64,000 bases of DNA, from NCBI GenBank assembly GCA_030695945.1, contig JAUYOG010000023.1, forward strand, positions 124,001 to 188,000. Reading direction: 5' to 3'. This stretch comes from Ramlibacter sp. Its GTDB lineage: Bacteria; Pseudomonadota; Gammaproteobacteria; Burkholderiales; Burkholderiaceae_C. Positions 38,428-47,025 of this stretch are shown piece after piece. A program made the position numbers and the translations under genes. The notes beneath the pieces are model-generated. The model saw only the letters and a program-made list of their open reading frames with translations. It was not told where the DNA came from and ran no database searches. How positions within the stretch are numbered: the stretch's first letter is position 1; the number at the start of each line of letters is the position of its first letter.

Positions 38428-38970
38428 ATGAACCCACCCCCGAAGCGCCTGCGGCGCCTCCCCCTCAAGGGGGTGCCACCAGCGGCCCGGCGAAGCCGGT
38501 TCCGCGGTGGCCCGCGCGTGGCTGCCCTGATTGCTCTTGTGGCCGGCTTGTCGCTGGCGGGCTGCGCCGCGCCGGTGGCGCGGCTTGGGCCCGATGAGGC
38601 CCGCCGGCAGGTGATGGCCGCGGAAAGGGCCTTCGCGAAGACGATGTCCGACCGCAACCATCGTGCCTTCGCCACCTTCGTCGCGGAAGACACGGTGTTC
38701 TTTTCGGGACCGAAACCGCTGCGCGGAAAGGCGGCGGTCGTAGATTTCTGGGCGCGGTTCTACAAGGATCCGCAGGCCCCGTTTTCATGGGAACCGGACG
38801 AAGTGGAGGTGCTCGATTCCGGCACGCTCGCCATCAGCTCGGGGCCGGTCCGCAACCCGCAGGGCAAGGTCTTCGCTCGCTTCAGCTCGATCTGGCGGCT
38901 GGAAGCGCCGGGCCAATGGCGGGTGATCTTCGACAAGGGCAGCCCGGAGTGCGACTGCGCGAAGCGTTGA
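38428..38970 (+). CDS. Predicted lipoprotein with SnoaL/DUF4440-like domain
   Basis: A short hydrophobic segment ending in a lipobox (ALVAGLSLAGC, Cys at residue 47 from the first ATG) precedes a ~130-residue NTF2-like domain. That domain contains AERAFAKTMSDRNHRAF, TVFFSGPKPLRGKAAV and IWRLEAPGQWRVIFDKG, typical of DUF4440/SnoaL-like proteins. The first ~28 codons coincide with the dispersed repeat at 38431-38514 and encode an unusual proline/arginine-rich leader. A GTG at 38518 would start directly at the signal peptide and may be the true start. Only one base separates it from the cytochrome stop. Function unknown. Confidence 0.7.
   Translation: MNPPPKRLRRLPLKGVPPAARRSRFRGGPRVAALIALVAGLSLAGCAAPVARLGPDEARRQVMAAERAFAKTMSDRNHRAFATFVAEDTVFFSGPKPLRGKAAVVDFWARFYKDPQAPFSWEPDEVEVLDSGTLAISSGPVRNPQGKVFARFSSIWRLEAPGQWRVIFDKGSPECDCAKR
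38431..38514. repeat. Dispersed GC-rich repeat, family A, copy 1
   Basis: On the opposite strand this segment matches 53958-54126 almost base for base in two blocks: GGGCCACCGCGGA-CCGGCTT-GCCGG-CCGCTGGTGG, and CCCCC-TGAGGGGGAGGCGCC followed by GCAGGCGCTTCGGGGGTGGG. Here the two blocks are adjacent; in the other copy about 84 bases separate them. The first block folds into a long stem. This copy overlaps the annotated 5' end of the lipoprotein gene. Confidence 0.75.
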
Positions 38971-38983
38971 GGGCGACGGCCCT

Positions 38984-40129
38984 TCAGTAGCTTCCCGGCA
39001 GCAGGATGCCTCGATCCACCGTATTGATGTCGGTGCGGCCGCAGAAGGCCATCGTCACGTCCAGCTCCTTGTGGATGATCTCCAGCGCTTTGGTGACGCC
39101 TTCCTCGCCCATGGCGCCCAGCCCGTACGCCATTGCTCTGCCAATGTAGGTGCCCTTCGCGCCGAGCGCAACGGCCTTGAGCACGTCCTGGCCGGAGCGA
39201 ATGCCCCCGTCCATGTGCACTTCAATCTTGTGGCCCACCGCATCCACGATGGCCGGCAGGGCCGAAATCGAGGAAGGCGCCCCATCGAGTTGCCGGCCGC
39301 CGTGGTTGGACACGATGATTGCTTCGGCGCCGCTGTGGGTTGCGAGCTGGGCGTCTTCGACATCCTGGATGCCTTTCAGGATCAACCTGCCGCCCCAGCG
39401 CTTCCTGATCCAGGCCACGTCGTTCCAATCGAGCTGCGGGTCGAACTGTTCCCGGGTCCACGCGCTCAGCGAGGACATGTCGCTCACTCCCTTGGCATGC
39501 CCGATCAGGTTGCCGAAGCCATGCCGCCGCGTGCCTGCCATGCCCAGGCACCACCTCGGCTTCATCATCAGGTTGATGATGTTCGCGAGGGTTGGCTTGG
39601 GCGGTGCGGTCATGCCGTTCTTCAGGTCCTTATGGCGCTGGCCCAGCACTTGCAGGTCGAGCGTAAGCACCAGCGTGGAGCACCCCGCCGCTTTTGCCCG
39701 GTCCATCAGACGGTCCATGAAGTCGCGGTCCCGCATCCAGTAAAGCTGGAACCAGAATGGCGCCTGGGTTGCCGCGGCGATATCCTCGATGGAGCAGATG
39801 CTCATGGTGGACTGCGTGAACGGGATGCCGAATTTCATGGCGGCCCGCGCCACGAGGATCTCGCCGTCCGCGTGTTGCATGCCCAGGAGGCCGACCGGCG
39901 CGATGGCGACCGGCATCGCCACGTCTTCGCCCACCATGCGAGTGCGGGTGGTCCGGTTGTCCATGTTCACGGCGACCCGCTGGCGCAGCAGGATGCGCCC
40001 GAAGTCGGTTTCATTGGCGCGATAGGTGCTTTCGGTCCACGAGCCGGAGTCGGCGTAGTCGTAGAACATGCGCGGGACGCGTTCTTGCGCCAGGACGCGC
40101 AGGTCTTCGATGTTGGTGATCACGGGCAC
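38984..40129 (-). CDS. FMN-dependent alpha-hydroxyacid dehydrogenase (L-lactate dehydrogenase-like)
   Basis: Oxidises a 2-hydroxyacid, probably L-lactate, to the 2-oxoacid through FMN. The family signature SNHGGRQLDGAP carries the catalytic histidine and the substrate-binding arginine. VHMDGGIRSGQDVLKA and GAKGTYIGRAMAYG form the FMN phosphate site. MFYDYADSGSWTEST is the usual N-terminal block. It has 381 residues. The start is a GTG with a strong AAAGAGGAG seven bases upstream. lldD, glycolate oxidase and mandelate dehydrogenase cannot be told apart here. The neighbouring cytochrome gene is on the other strand. Confidence 0.88.
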   Translation of the reverse strand: MPVITNIEDLRVLAQERVPRMFYDYADSGSWTESTYRANETDFGRILLRQRVAVNMDNRTTRTRMVGEDVAMPVAIAPVGLLGMQHADGEILVARAAMKFGIPFTQSTMSICSIEDIAAATQAPFWFQLYWMRDRDFMDRLMDRAKAAGCSTLVLTLDLQVLGQRHKDLKNGMTAPPKPTLANIINLMMKPRWCLGMAGTRRHGFGNLIGHAKGVSDMSSLSAWTREQFDPQLDWNDVAWIRKRWGGRLILKGIQDVEDAQLATHSGAEAIIVSNHGGRQLDGAPSSISALPAIVDAVGHKIEVHMDGGIRSGQDVLKAVALGAKGTYIGRAMAYGLGAMGEEGVTKALEIIHKELDVTMAFCGRTDINTVDRGILLPGSY

Positions 40130-40155
40130 GGCGGGACTCCTCTTTTTTTGACGAC

Positions 40156-40210
40156 GGGCCGCCCCTAGGCAAAAGCGCCCCCTCGGGGGGCAGCGAAGCG
40201 TGGGGGCCCC
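40156..40210. repeat. Dispersed GC-rich repeat, family B, copy 2
   Basis: Reverse-complement match to 18094-18166, lacking that copy's ~17-base insertion. It includes GGGCCGCCCC, GCGCCCCCTCGGGGGGCAGCG and AAGCGTGGGGGCCCC. GCCCCCTCGGGGGGC is itself a hairpin. It fills much of the 151-base gap between the hydroxyacid dehydrogenase and slipin genes; the rest of that gap shows nothing recognisable. Confidence 0.72.
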
Positions 40211-40280
40211 ATGTGCCCGGAATGCTAGCGGGTCACGGCCCGCATGGCTTGAGGAATTTTGGGCCTCTCCCGAAAAAAGC

Positions 40281-41075
40281 TCACGCAGCGTCGCCGGGAG
40301 GACCCGGCCGGGCCCTGTCCAGCAGGGATCCCAGCAAGTCCATCGGCAGCGGGAAGACGATTGTCGATGCTCGGTCCCCAGCCACCTGCGTCATGGTCTG
40401 GAGGTACCGCAGCTGCATCGCCTCGGGCTGCTGCGCCAGCATCTGCGCCGCTTCCAGCAACGAGGCCGCGGCCTGCTTCTCGCCCTCGGCATGGATGACC
40501 TTTGCGCGGCGCTCGCGCTCGGCCTCGGCCTGGCGGGCGATGGCGCGGATCATCGATTCGTTCAGGTCGATGTGCTTGATCTCCACATTGGTGACCTTGA
40601 TGCCCCAGCCGTCGGTCTGCGCGTCGAGGATGCGCTGCACGTCGATGTTCAGGCGCTCGCGCTCGGCGAGCATCTCGTCCAGCTCGTGCTTGCCCAGCAC
40701 CACTCGCAGCGTCGTCTGCGCGAGCTGGCTGGTGGCAAAAAGGTAGTTCTCGACCTGGATGATGGCCTTTTGCGGGTCCATGACCCGGAAAAACACGACG
40801 GCGTTGACCTTGACCGAAACGTTGTCGCGCGAGATCACGTCCTGCGGCTCCACGTCCATCGTCACGATGCGCAGGTCGACGCGCACCATCTTCTGGATGC
40901 CGGGAATGAGGATCACCAGACCCGGGCCCTTCACGCGCCAGAACCTCCCCAGCTGGAAAACGACTGCACGCTCGTACTCGCGCAGGATGCGGATCGACAT
41001 GGCGAACAGCACCAGCAGGACGGCCACCAGCGGCAGCAGCGCGCCGCCCAGGCCCAGGTTGAAGATGTTGATCAT
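40281..41075 (-). CDS. Slipin (SPFH/stomatin family membrane protein)
   Basis: Membrane scaffold protein of the stomatin/prohibitin type, thought to organise membrane microdomains. An N-terminal hydrophobic segment ([16 protein letters not shown]) is followed by the SPFH domain: [20 protein letters not shown], then [11 protein letters not shown] and [17 protein letters not shown] helical tail rich in Ala/Glu/Arg ([20 protein letters not shown]) follows. It has 264 residues. Its ATG overlaps the nfeD stop; slipin-NfeD pairs are widespread and probably act together. Confidence 0.93.
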   Translation of the reverse strand: MINIFNLGLGGALLPLVAVLLVLFAMSIRILREYERAVVFQLGRFWRVKGPGLVILIPGIQKMVRVDLRIVTMDVEPQDVISRDNVSVKVNAVVFFRVMDPQKAIIQVENYLFATSQLAQTTLRVVLGKHELDEMLAERERLNIDVQRILDAQTDGWGIKVTNVEIKHIDLNESMIRAIARQAEAERERRAKVIHAEGEKQAAASLLEAAQMLAQQPEAMQLRYLQTMTQVAGDRASTIVFPLPMDLLGSLLDRARPGPPGDAA

Positions 41076-42481
41076 GGGGAGCCTCCTTGGGATTGCGGTT
41101 CCGTATCGGCATGCACTCGGAGCGTGAGGCCGTCCACCCCGGCGACGCGGATGCGCTGGCCGGCGACGAGCGGCCGGTCACCGGTGACCTTCCAGCGTTC
41201 ACCCAGCACCTCGGCCCAGGCCTCACCTTCGGAGACCTGCAGCACCTCACCGGACGCGCCTACCAGCACTTCCCGGCCGCTGACCACGGGCCTGCGTCTT
41301 GCCTTGAGCGCCATCCCGCCGCCAAGCAGAACCACCGCGGCGGACGCGAGCGCCAATCCAACGACCAGCGGCAGCGGCACCCCGACACCGGTGACGTCTT
41401 CATCGAACAGCAGGAGCCCGCCGGCGACGAGGGCCACGATGCCGCCGACCCCGAGCACGCCGAAGCTTGGCGACAACAACTCCGCGACCAGCAGCGCCAT
41501 GCCGAGCAGCACGAGGCCCAGCGCCGCGTAATTGACAGGCAGCAACTGCAGCGCGAACAGGGCCACCAGGAGGCAGATCGCACCGGTGACGCCGGGGATG
41601 CCGTGGCCGGGCGAGGAGAACTCGAAGAACAGCCCCCAGATGCCGATCATCATCAGGATGAGCGCGACGCTCGGATGGGTGACCGCCGCCAGTGCCTTCT
41701 GCCGCCAGTCGGGCAGGCGGGTTTCGACCGCGGCGCCGCGCGTGGCGAGCCGCCGGTCGGAGGCCTGAACGCGCACGCTGCGGCCATCGATCTGGGCCAG
41801 CAGGTCGGGCAGGTCCTTCGCAACGACATCGATCACTTTCGACTGCAGGGCTTCCGCGGCAGTGAGGCTCACGGCCTCGCGCACCGCGCGCTCGGCCCAT
41901 TCGGCGTTGCGGCCCCTCAGTTGCGCCAGCCCGCGGATGAAGGCTGCCGCATCGTGAACCTGTTTGGCCGTCATCGCGTCGCCCAAGCCCGCGGCCGGTG
42001 CGCTCGAACCCGAGGCCGGGCTGCTGGCCCCTCCGGCCGGCCGGTCCGCGGGCGGTTTGCGGTCGCTGCCGGGCATTCCGATCGCCACCGGGGTCGCTGC
42101 CCCGAGCGTGGTGGCGGGCGCCATCGCCGCGATGTGGGCCGCGTAGAGGATGTAGGTGCCCGCGCTCGCGGCTCTCGAGCCTTCGGGACTGACGTACACG
42201 GCCACCGGCACCGGCGAAGCGAGGATCGCCTGGATCACCTGCCGCATGGAAGTGTCCAGGCCGCCGGGCGTGTCCAGCTGGACGACGACGAGCGGCGCGC
42301 CGCTTTCGGCCGCCTTGCGGATGCCCCGCACCAGGTAGTCGGCGCTGGCAGGGCCGATCGCGTCCTGCAGCTGGAGCGCCACGACGGGTGCGGCGGAGGC
42401 AATTGCGCCCAGCAGGCTCAGCACCAGCACCACGGTGAACGAGCGCCACCGAAGGAGGATCGCCATGCCCATGGAACCCAT
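41072..42481 (-). CDS. NfeD-like membrane serine protease (long form)
   Basis: ClpP-class membrane protease that partners slipins. A signal peptide ([20 protein letters not shown]) precedes the protease domain, with [15 protein letters not shown] and the nucleophile serine in [15 protein letters not shown]. About six helices follow ([17 protein letters not shown] and on), ending in an OB-fold NfeD C-terminal domain ([20 protein letters not shown]). A ~40-residue Pro/Ala/Ser-rich insertion ([20 protein letters not shown] and on) interrupts the protease domain. Three in-frame ATGs (42481, 42472, 42466) are possible and none has a good ribosome-binding site; the longest sensible start is given. 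The stop overlaps the slipin ATG. Confidence 0.88.
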   Translation of the reverse strand: MGSMGMAILLRWRSFTVVLVLSLLGAIASAAPVVALQLQDAIGPASADYLVRGIRKAAESGAPLVVVQLDTPGGLDTSMRQVIQAILASPVPVAVYVSPEGSRAASAGTYILYAAHIAAMAPATTLGAATPVAIGMPGSDRKPPADRPAGGASSPASGSSAPAAGLGDAMTAKQVHDAAAFIRGLAQLRGRNAEWAERAVREAVSLTAAEALQSKVIDVVAKDLPDLLAQIDGRSVRVQASDRRLATRGAAVETRLPDWRQKALAAVTHPSVALILMMIGIWGLFFEFSSPGHGIPGVTGAICLLVALFALQLLPVNYAALGLVLLGMALLVAELLSPSFGVLGVGGIVALVAGGLLLFDEDVTGVGVPLPLVVGLALASAAVVLLGGGMALKARRRPVVSGREVLVGASGEVLQVSEGEAWAEVLGERWKVTGDRPLVAGQRIRVAGVDGLTLRVHADTEPQSQGGSP

Positions 42482-42557
42482 CGGCCCACTATGCGCCTTT
42501 TCCGCCGCGGCTGCCAACCGGCCGCACGGATGGGCAGGGCGCGCCCTGCCTGCGGGG

Positions 42558-43949
42558 TCAGCCCAGGCGGGCGCGGTGCCGTGCGATCTGCGCGCGCACC
42601 TGCGACGGCGCTGTGCCGCCCAGCACGTTGCGCGTCTCGAGCGAGCCGCGCAAGGACAGTACGTCGTACACGTCCTTCTCGATCGCGGCATTGAACTGCT
42701 TGAGCACCGTAAGCGGCAGTTCGGACAGGTCGACCTGGTGCGCTATCGCTGCTTTCACGGCATGCGCCACCGTCTCGTGCGCGTCGCGGAACGGCAGGCC
42801 CTTCTTCACGAGGTAGTCCGCAAGGTCGGTGGCCGTGGCGTAACCCTTGAGAGCCGCCTTTTCCATGGCCTCCGGCCTGGCCGTGATGCCGCCGACCATC
42901 TCCGCGAAGATGCGCAAGGTGTCCTTCAAGGTGTCCACCGTGTCGAACAGCGGCTCCTTGTCTTCCTGGTTGTCCTTGTTGTAGGCCAGCGGCTGGCCCT
43001 TCATGAGGGTGATGAGGCCCATGAGGTGGCCGACGACGCGCCCCGCCTTGCCTCGCGCGAGCTCCGGCACGTCGGGGTTCTTCTTCTGCGGCATGATCGA
43101 CGAGCCCGTCGTGAAGCGGTCGGCGATCTCGATGAAGCCGAAATTCTGGCTCATCCACAGCACCAGCTCCTCGGACAGGCGGCTGATGTGAACCATGGCA
43201 AGCGAGGCCGCGGCGGTGAACTCGATGGCGAAGTCCCGGTCGCTCACCGCGTCCAGCGAATTCTGGCAGACGCCGTCCATGCCCAGCGTGCGTGCCACCC
43301 GTTCGCGGTCGAGCGGGTAGCTCGTGCCCGCCAGGGCCGCGGCCCCGAGCGGCAACTGGTTGACCCGCTTGCGCACATCGGCCATGCGGTCGGCGTCGCG
43401 GCTGAACATCTCCACGTAGGCGAGCATGTGGTGGCCGAAGCTCACCGGCTGCGCCACCTGCAGGTGCGTGAACCCGGGCATGATGGTTTCGACATTCTTC
43501 TCAGCGAGGCCGAGCAGGGCCTTCTGCAGTTCGGCCAGTAACGCGGCGATCGCGTCGATCTCGCCACGCAGCCACAGCCGGACGTCCGTCGCGACCTGGT
43601 CATTGCGGCTGCGCCCGGTGTGCAGCCGCTTGCCGGCGTCCCCCGCCAGCTGGGTGAGGCGCGCCTCGATGTTCAGGTGCACGTCCTCCAGGTCGAGCTT
43701 CCATTCGAACCCGCCCGCTTCGATCTCGCGCGCGATCTGCGCCATGCCCTGCTCGATCGCGGCCAGGTCCGCCGCCGAAATGATGCCCTGCGCCGCCAGC
43801 ATCCCCGCGTGCGCGAGCGACCCCTCGATGTCCGCCTTCCACAGCCTTTGGTCGAAGGACACGCTGGACGTGTAACGCTTCACCAGCTCGCTCATGGGCT
43901 CGGAAAACAGCGCCGACCAGGCCTGGGACTTCTTGTCGAATTGGTTCAT
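42558..43949 (-). CDS. argH: Argininosuccinate lyase
   Basis: Last step of arginine synthesis: cleaves argininosuccinate to arginine and fumarate. The superfamily signature [12 protein letters not shown] contains the catalytic serine, and [12 protein letters not shown] and [10 protein letters not shown] are the other active-site segments. It has 463 residues from the ATG at 43949 ([11 protein letters not shown]). It is divergent from algZ, with an 86-base gap between them. The argH-algZ-algR neighbourhood is the one known from Pseudomonas. argJ is 32 kb away in the same window. Confidence 0.96.
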   Translation of the reverse strand: MNQFDKKSQAWSALFSEPMSELVKRYTSSVSFDQRLWKADIEGSLAHAGMLAAQGIISAADLAAIEQGMAQIAREIEAGGFEWKLDLEDVHLNIEARLTQLAGDAGKRLHTGRSRNDQVATDVRLWLRGEIDAIAALLAELQKALLGLAEKNVETIMPGFTHLQVAQPVSFGHHMLAYVEMFSRDADRMADVRKRVNQLPLGAAALAGTSYPLDRERVARTLGMDGVCQNSLDAVSDRDFAIEFTAAASLAMVHISRLSEELVLWMSQNFGFIEIADRFTTGSSIMPQKKNPDVPELARGKAGRVVGHLMGLITLMKGQPLAYNKDNQEDKEPLFDTVDTLKDTLRIFAEMVGGITARPEAMEKAALKGYATATDLADYLVKKGLPFRDAHETVAHAVKAAIAHQVDLSELPLTVLKQFNAAIEKDVYDVLSLRGSLETRNVLGGTAPSQVRAQIARHRARLG

Positions 43950-44035
43950 AAGGGGCAGGGGCGGGCCGATTACTGGTTCGCCCCGGGGGTGGTTGCGGCA
44001 AGGATCACCAATAATCGGGCCAAAGCCAGCTGCTG

Positions 44036-45070
44036 ATGAAGGATTCACAGATTTTATCGACGTTCCAGGAGGGCGCCACCCCCATGGCGCCGTCACGCCC
44101 GGCGCGCGCGCTGGTTTTCGACGCCTGCCACGTCGGTGTGATCCTCAGGGCCGTCCTGTTCGTCGAGACCGTGATGTCGGTGGGGGCGATGTTCGGCGCC
44201 GCGTCGCCGGCCGACTGGCTCCTGCGCGTTGCCATCCTCAGCGTGGCCGCACTGCCCGCCACACTCGCCTGGCTGATCGTCGGCTGCAGCCTCAAGAAGG
44301 CGCTCGCACGGCTGCCGCCGGCCTGGCAGCAGGTGTGCGGCATGGCACTGGGTGCGCTGGCCGGCCTGTATGGCTGCGCCATGATGGCCCTGATCGGCAC
44401 TGCGGGCGCGCCCTGGGTCGCTTCCGCCTTCACCGGGGCCGTCCTGGCCGCGGCCCTGGTGGCGGCGCTGGCGTTGCGCGCGAAGGGCCGCATGCCGGCG
44501 GACGCCGCCGCCCGCCTGTCCGAACTGCAGGCTCGCATCCGCCCGCACTTCCTGTTCAATACCCTCAATAGCGCTATCGCCCTGGTGCGGGAGGACCCCG
44601 CTCGCGCGGAGGCGATCCTGGAAGACCTGAGCGACCTGTTTCGCCATGCCCTGATGGAGCCGGGGGAATCGGTGACGCTGGCCGAGGAGGTGACGCTGGC
44701 AAGGCGCTACCTGGACATCGAGCAGGTACGCTTTGGCGACCGGCTGCAGGTCGAATGGGCGCTGGACCCGCTTGCGGGCAGCGCGCGCGTGCCGCCGCTG
44801 GTGCTGCAGCCCCTCGTGGAAAATGCCGTGAAGCACGGCGTGGAGCCCAGCGCGGCGGGCGCGCAGGTCAAGGTCAGCACGCAGCGCCGCAGCGGCACGG
44901 TGGTCATCAAGGTGACGAATACCGTTCCGGCGGGCCAGGGACGGCGCGGGCATGGCGTCGCGCAAGACAATGTGCGCGACCGGCTGCGCCTGTTGCACGA
45001 CGTGCAGGGGCAATTCCAGGCGGCGCTGAAGGATGGGATCTACCAGGTGAGGATGGAGGTGCCGGTATGA
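44036..45070 (+). CDS. algZ: LytS/AlgZ-type sensor histidine kinase
   Basis: Membrane sensor of the AlgZ/FimS type, partner of the adjacent LytTR regulator. Four hydrophobic segments occupy the first ~150 residues. The atypical kinase domain shows [20 protein letters not shown] with the predicted phospho-His171, then [19 protein letters not shown] (N-box) and a degenerate G-box region ([16 protein letters not shown]). It has 344 residues. A second start at 44084 ([10 protein letters not shown]) has AGGAGGG ten bases upstream and may be the real one. By analogy with Pseudomonas it could influence type IV pili and alginate-like responses; here that is inference. Confidence 0.88.
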   Translation: MKDSQILSTFQEGATPMAPSRPARALVFDACHVGVILRAVLFVETVMSVGAMFGAASPADWLLRVAILSVAALPATLAWLIVGCSLKKALARLPPAWQQVCGMALGALAGLYGCAMMALIGTAGAPWVASAFTGAVLAAALVAALALRAKGRMPADAAARLSELQARIRPHFLFNTLNSAIALVREDPARAEAILEDLSDLFRHALMEPGESVTLAEEVTLARRYLDIEQVRFGDRLQVEWALDPLAGSARVPPLVLQPLVENAVKHGVEPSAAGAQVKVSTQRRSGTVVIKVTNTVPAGQGRRGHGVAQDNVRDRLRLLHDVQGQFQAALKDGIYQVRMEVPV

Positions 45071-45089
45071 GCTTGACGGGGGCGCGCCA

Positions 45090-45830
45090 ATGACGCTGCA
45101 ATTGCTGGTCGTGGACGACGAGCCGCTGGCGCGATCGCGCTTGCGCACCCTGCTGGGCGACTGCCGGGCGCCCGCGGCCGGCGTGGGAGGCGAGGCGGGC
45201 AACGCGGCGCAGGCCCTGGAGCAACTGCAGCGGCTGCGTTTCGACGCGGTGCTGCTCGACATCCACATGCCGGGCGCGGACGGCCTCGCCCTGGCCCAGG
45301 CCCTGCGCCGGATGCCGCAGCCGCCCGCGGTGGTGTTCGTCACCGCCTATGCCGAACACGCCGTGGCGGCGTTCGAGCTCGATGCCGTGGACTACCTCAC
45401 CAAGCCCGTGCGCCTGGAGCGGCTGCAGACCGCGCTGCAGAAGGTGGACCGGCTGCTGCAGGCGCGCGCCGGCGCCGCCGCGGCGGCGGTGCCTGAGGTG
45501 CTGCTGATCCAGGACCGTGGCCGGACCGAACGGGTGCCCCTGGCCGAAGTGCTGTATTTCAAGGCCGAACTCAAATACATCACCGTCCGGACGGCCGGCA
45601 GGAGCTACATTCTGGATGCCTCGCTCAGCGAACTGGAAGAGCGCCACGCCGCGCACTTCCTGCGGGTGCACCGCAATGCGCTGGTGGCGCGGCGTGCCGT
45701 GCGCGCGCTGGAGAAGCACTACGACCCGGAGGAAGGCGAGGGCTGGGCCGTCCGGCTGAACGGCATCGAAGACCTGCTGGCGGTTTCCCGACGGCAGCTC
45801 AGTGCGGTCCGCGAGGCATTGACCTCCTGA
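45090..45830 (+). CDS. algR: LytTR-family response regulator AlgR
   Basis: Response regulator with an N-terminal receiver domain (VVDDEP at 8-13, phospho-acceptor Asp57 in LLDIHMPG, Lys in LTKPV) and a C-terminal LytTR DNA-binding domain from about residue 140 (VLYFKAELKYITVRT, then LRVHRNALVARRAV). It has 246 residues. It follows algZ by 19 bases and is certainly co-transcribed with it. The transporter gene starts 13 bases after its stop and may belong to the same unit. Confidence 0.92.
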   Translation: MTLQLLVVDDEPLARSRLRTLLGDCRAPAAGVGGEAGNAAQALEQLQRLRFDAVLLDIHMPGADGLALAQALRRMPQPPAVVFVTAYAEHAVAAFELDAVDYLTKPVRLERLQTALQKVDRLLQARAGAAAAAVPEVLLIQDRGRTERVPLAEVLYFKAELKYITVRTAGRSYILDASLSELEERHAAHFLRVHRNALVARRAVRALEKHYDPEEGEGWAVRLNGIEDLLAVSRRQLSAVREALTS

Positions 45831-45843
45831 ACAGAAGGGAACG

Positions 45844-47022
45844 ATGAATCAACCCGAACAGCACGAGCCGGAGGCGCAAGCCCCGCCGCCACTGGCCGCG
45901 GACCCGGAAGACCCTTCGCACGTGCTGCTGCGGGGGCCGACGGAAGTGCGCAGCGTGGCGCTCGTCGTGCTCACGGTGCTGGCCGTGCTGGCAACGCTCA
46001 AGTGGGCGAGCGCGTTCCTCATCCCCGTGATGATCGGCGTCATGTTCAGTTATGCCTTGTCGCCCATAGTCGACGCGCTCGAGCGGTGGCGGATCCCGCG
46101 CGCCATCAGCGCGGCGGTGCTGATACTGGGGCTCCTCGGCGGGACGGGCGCCTCGGTCTGGGCCTTCGCCGACGATGCCAACCAGCTGGTCGCGTCCCTT
46201 CCGGAGGCCGCGAAGAAGCTGCGCGACACGATGCGGCGCACCAGCCGGTCCGACAACACCACCCTGGGCACCGTCCAGAAGGCGGCCGAGCACCTCGAGC
46301 AGGCGGCGCAGGACGCGAGCACGACCGCCCCGACGGCTCGCGGCGTGCAGCGCGTCGTCGTCGAAAAGCCCGCCTTCAACATCCGCGACCACCTGTGGAG
46401 CGGCACCGTGGGCCTCGCCAGCCTGATCGGCCAGGTCGTCGTCGTGACCTTCCTCACGTACTTCCTGCTGTTGGCGGGCGACACGTTCCGCCGCAAGCTG
46501 GTGAAGATCGCCGGCCCCACGCTCACCCACAAGAAGGTCACGGTGCAGGCCCTGGACGAGATCACCGGCCAGATCCAGCGCTACCTCCTGGTCCAGCTGT
46601 TGGCCAGCATCGTCGTCGGCGTGACGACGGGGCTCGCCTTCTGGGCGCTCGGGTTGAAGCACGCCGCGGTCTGGGGATTCGCCGCGGGCGTGCTGAACCT
46701 CATTCCCTACATCGGCTCCGTCCTCGTGACCGGCGCGGCTGGAACCGTGGCGTTCCTGCAGTTCGGCGAGATCAACATGGCGCTGGCGGTGGCCGGCGTC
46801 TCGCTCTTCATCAACACCATCGAGGGGAACCTGATGGTGCCCTGGCTCACCAGCAAGGCGAGCCGGATGAACCCGGTGGCCGTCTTCATCGGCGTCCTGG
46901 GTTGGGGCTGGCTGTGGGGCGTGTGGGGCCTGCTCCTGGGCATCCCCATCATGATGGTGATCAAGGCCGTTTGCGACCGCGTGGACGACCTGAAGCCCGT
47001 GGGCGAGCTGCTCGGAACGTAG
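45844..47022 (+). CDS. AI-2E family transporter (PerM/UPF0118)
   Basis: A 392-residue polytopic exporter of the AI-2E/PerM family. After a charged N-terminal ~30 residues come helices at VALVVLTVLAVLATLKWASA, then LIPVMIGVMFSYALSPIVDA and AVLILGLLGGTGASVWAFAD. A long periplasmic or cytosolic region of about 100 residues follows, then five more helices including GFAAGVLNLIPYIGSVLVTG, a family hallmark. Substrates differ widely (autoinducers, Na+/H+), so none is assigned. It sits between algR and the convergent ppc gene. Confidence 0.85.
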   Translation: MNQPEQHEPEAQAPPPLAADPEDPSHVLLRGPTEVRSVALVVLTVLAVLATLKWASAFLIPVMIGVMFSYALSPIVDALERWRIPRAISAAVLILGLLGGTGASVWAFADDANQLVASLPEAAKKLRDTMRRTSRSDNTTLGTVQKAAEHLEQAAQDASTTAPTARGVQRVVVEKPAFNIRDHLWSGTVGLASLIGQVVVVTFLTYFLLLAGDTFRRKLVKIAGPTLTHKKVTVQALDEITGQIQRYLLVQLLASIVVGVTTGLAFWALGLKHAAVWGFAAGVLNLIPYIGSVLVTGAAGTVAFLQFGEINMALAVAGVSLFINTIEGNLMVPWLTSKASRMNPVAVFIGVLGWGWLWGVWGLLLGIPIMMVIKAVCDRVDDLKPVGELLGT

Positions 47023-47025
47023 GCG

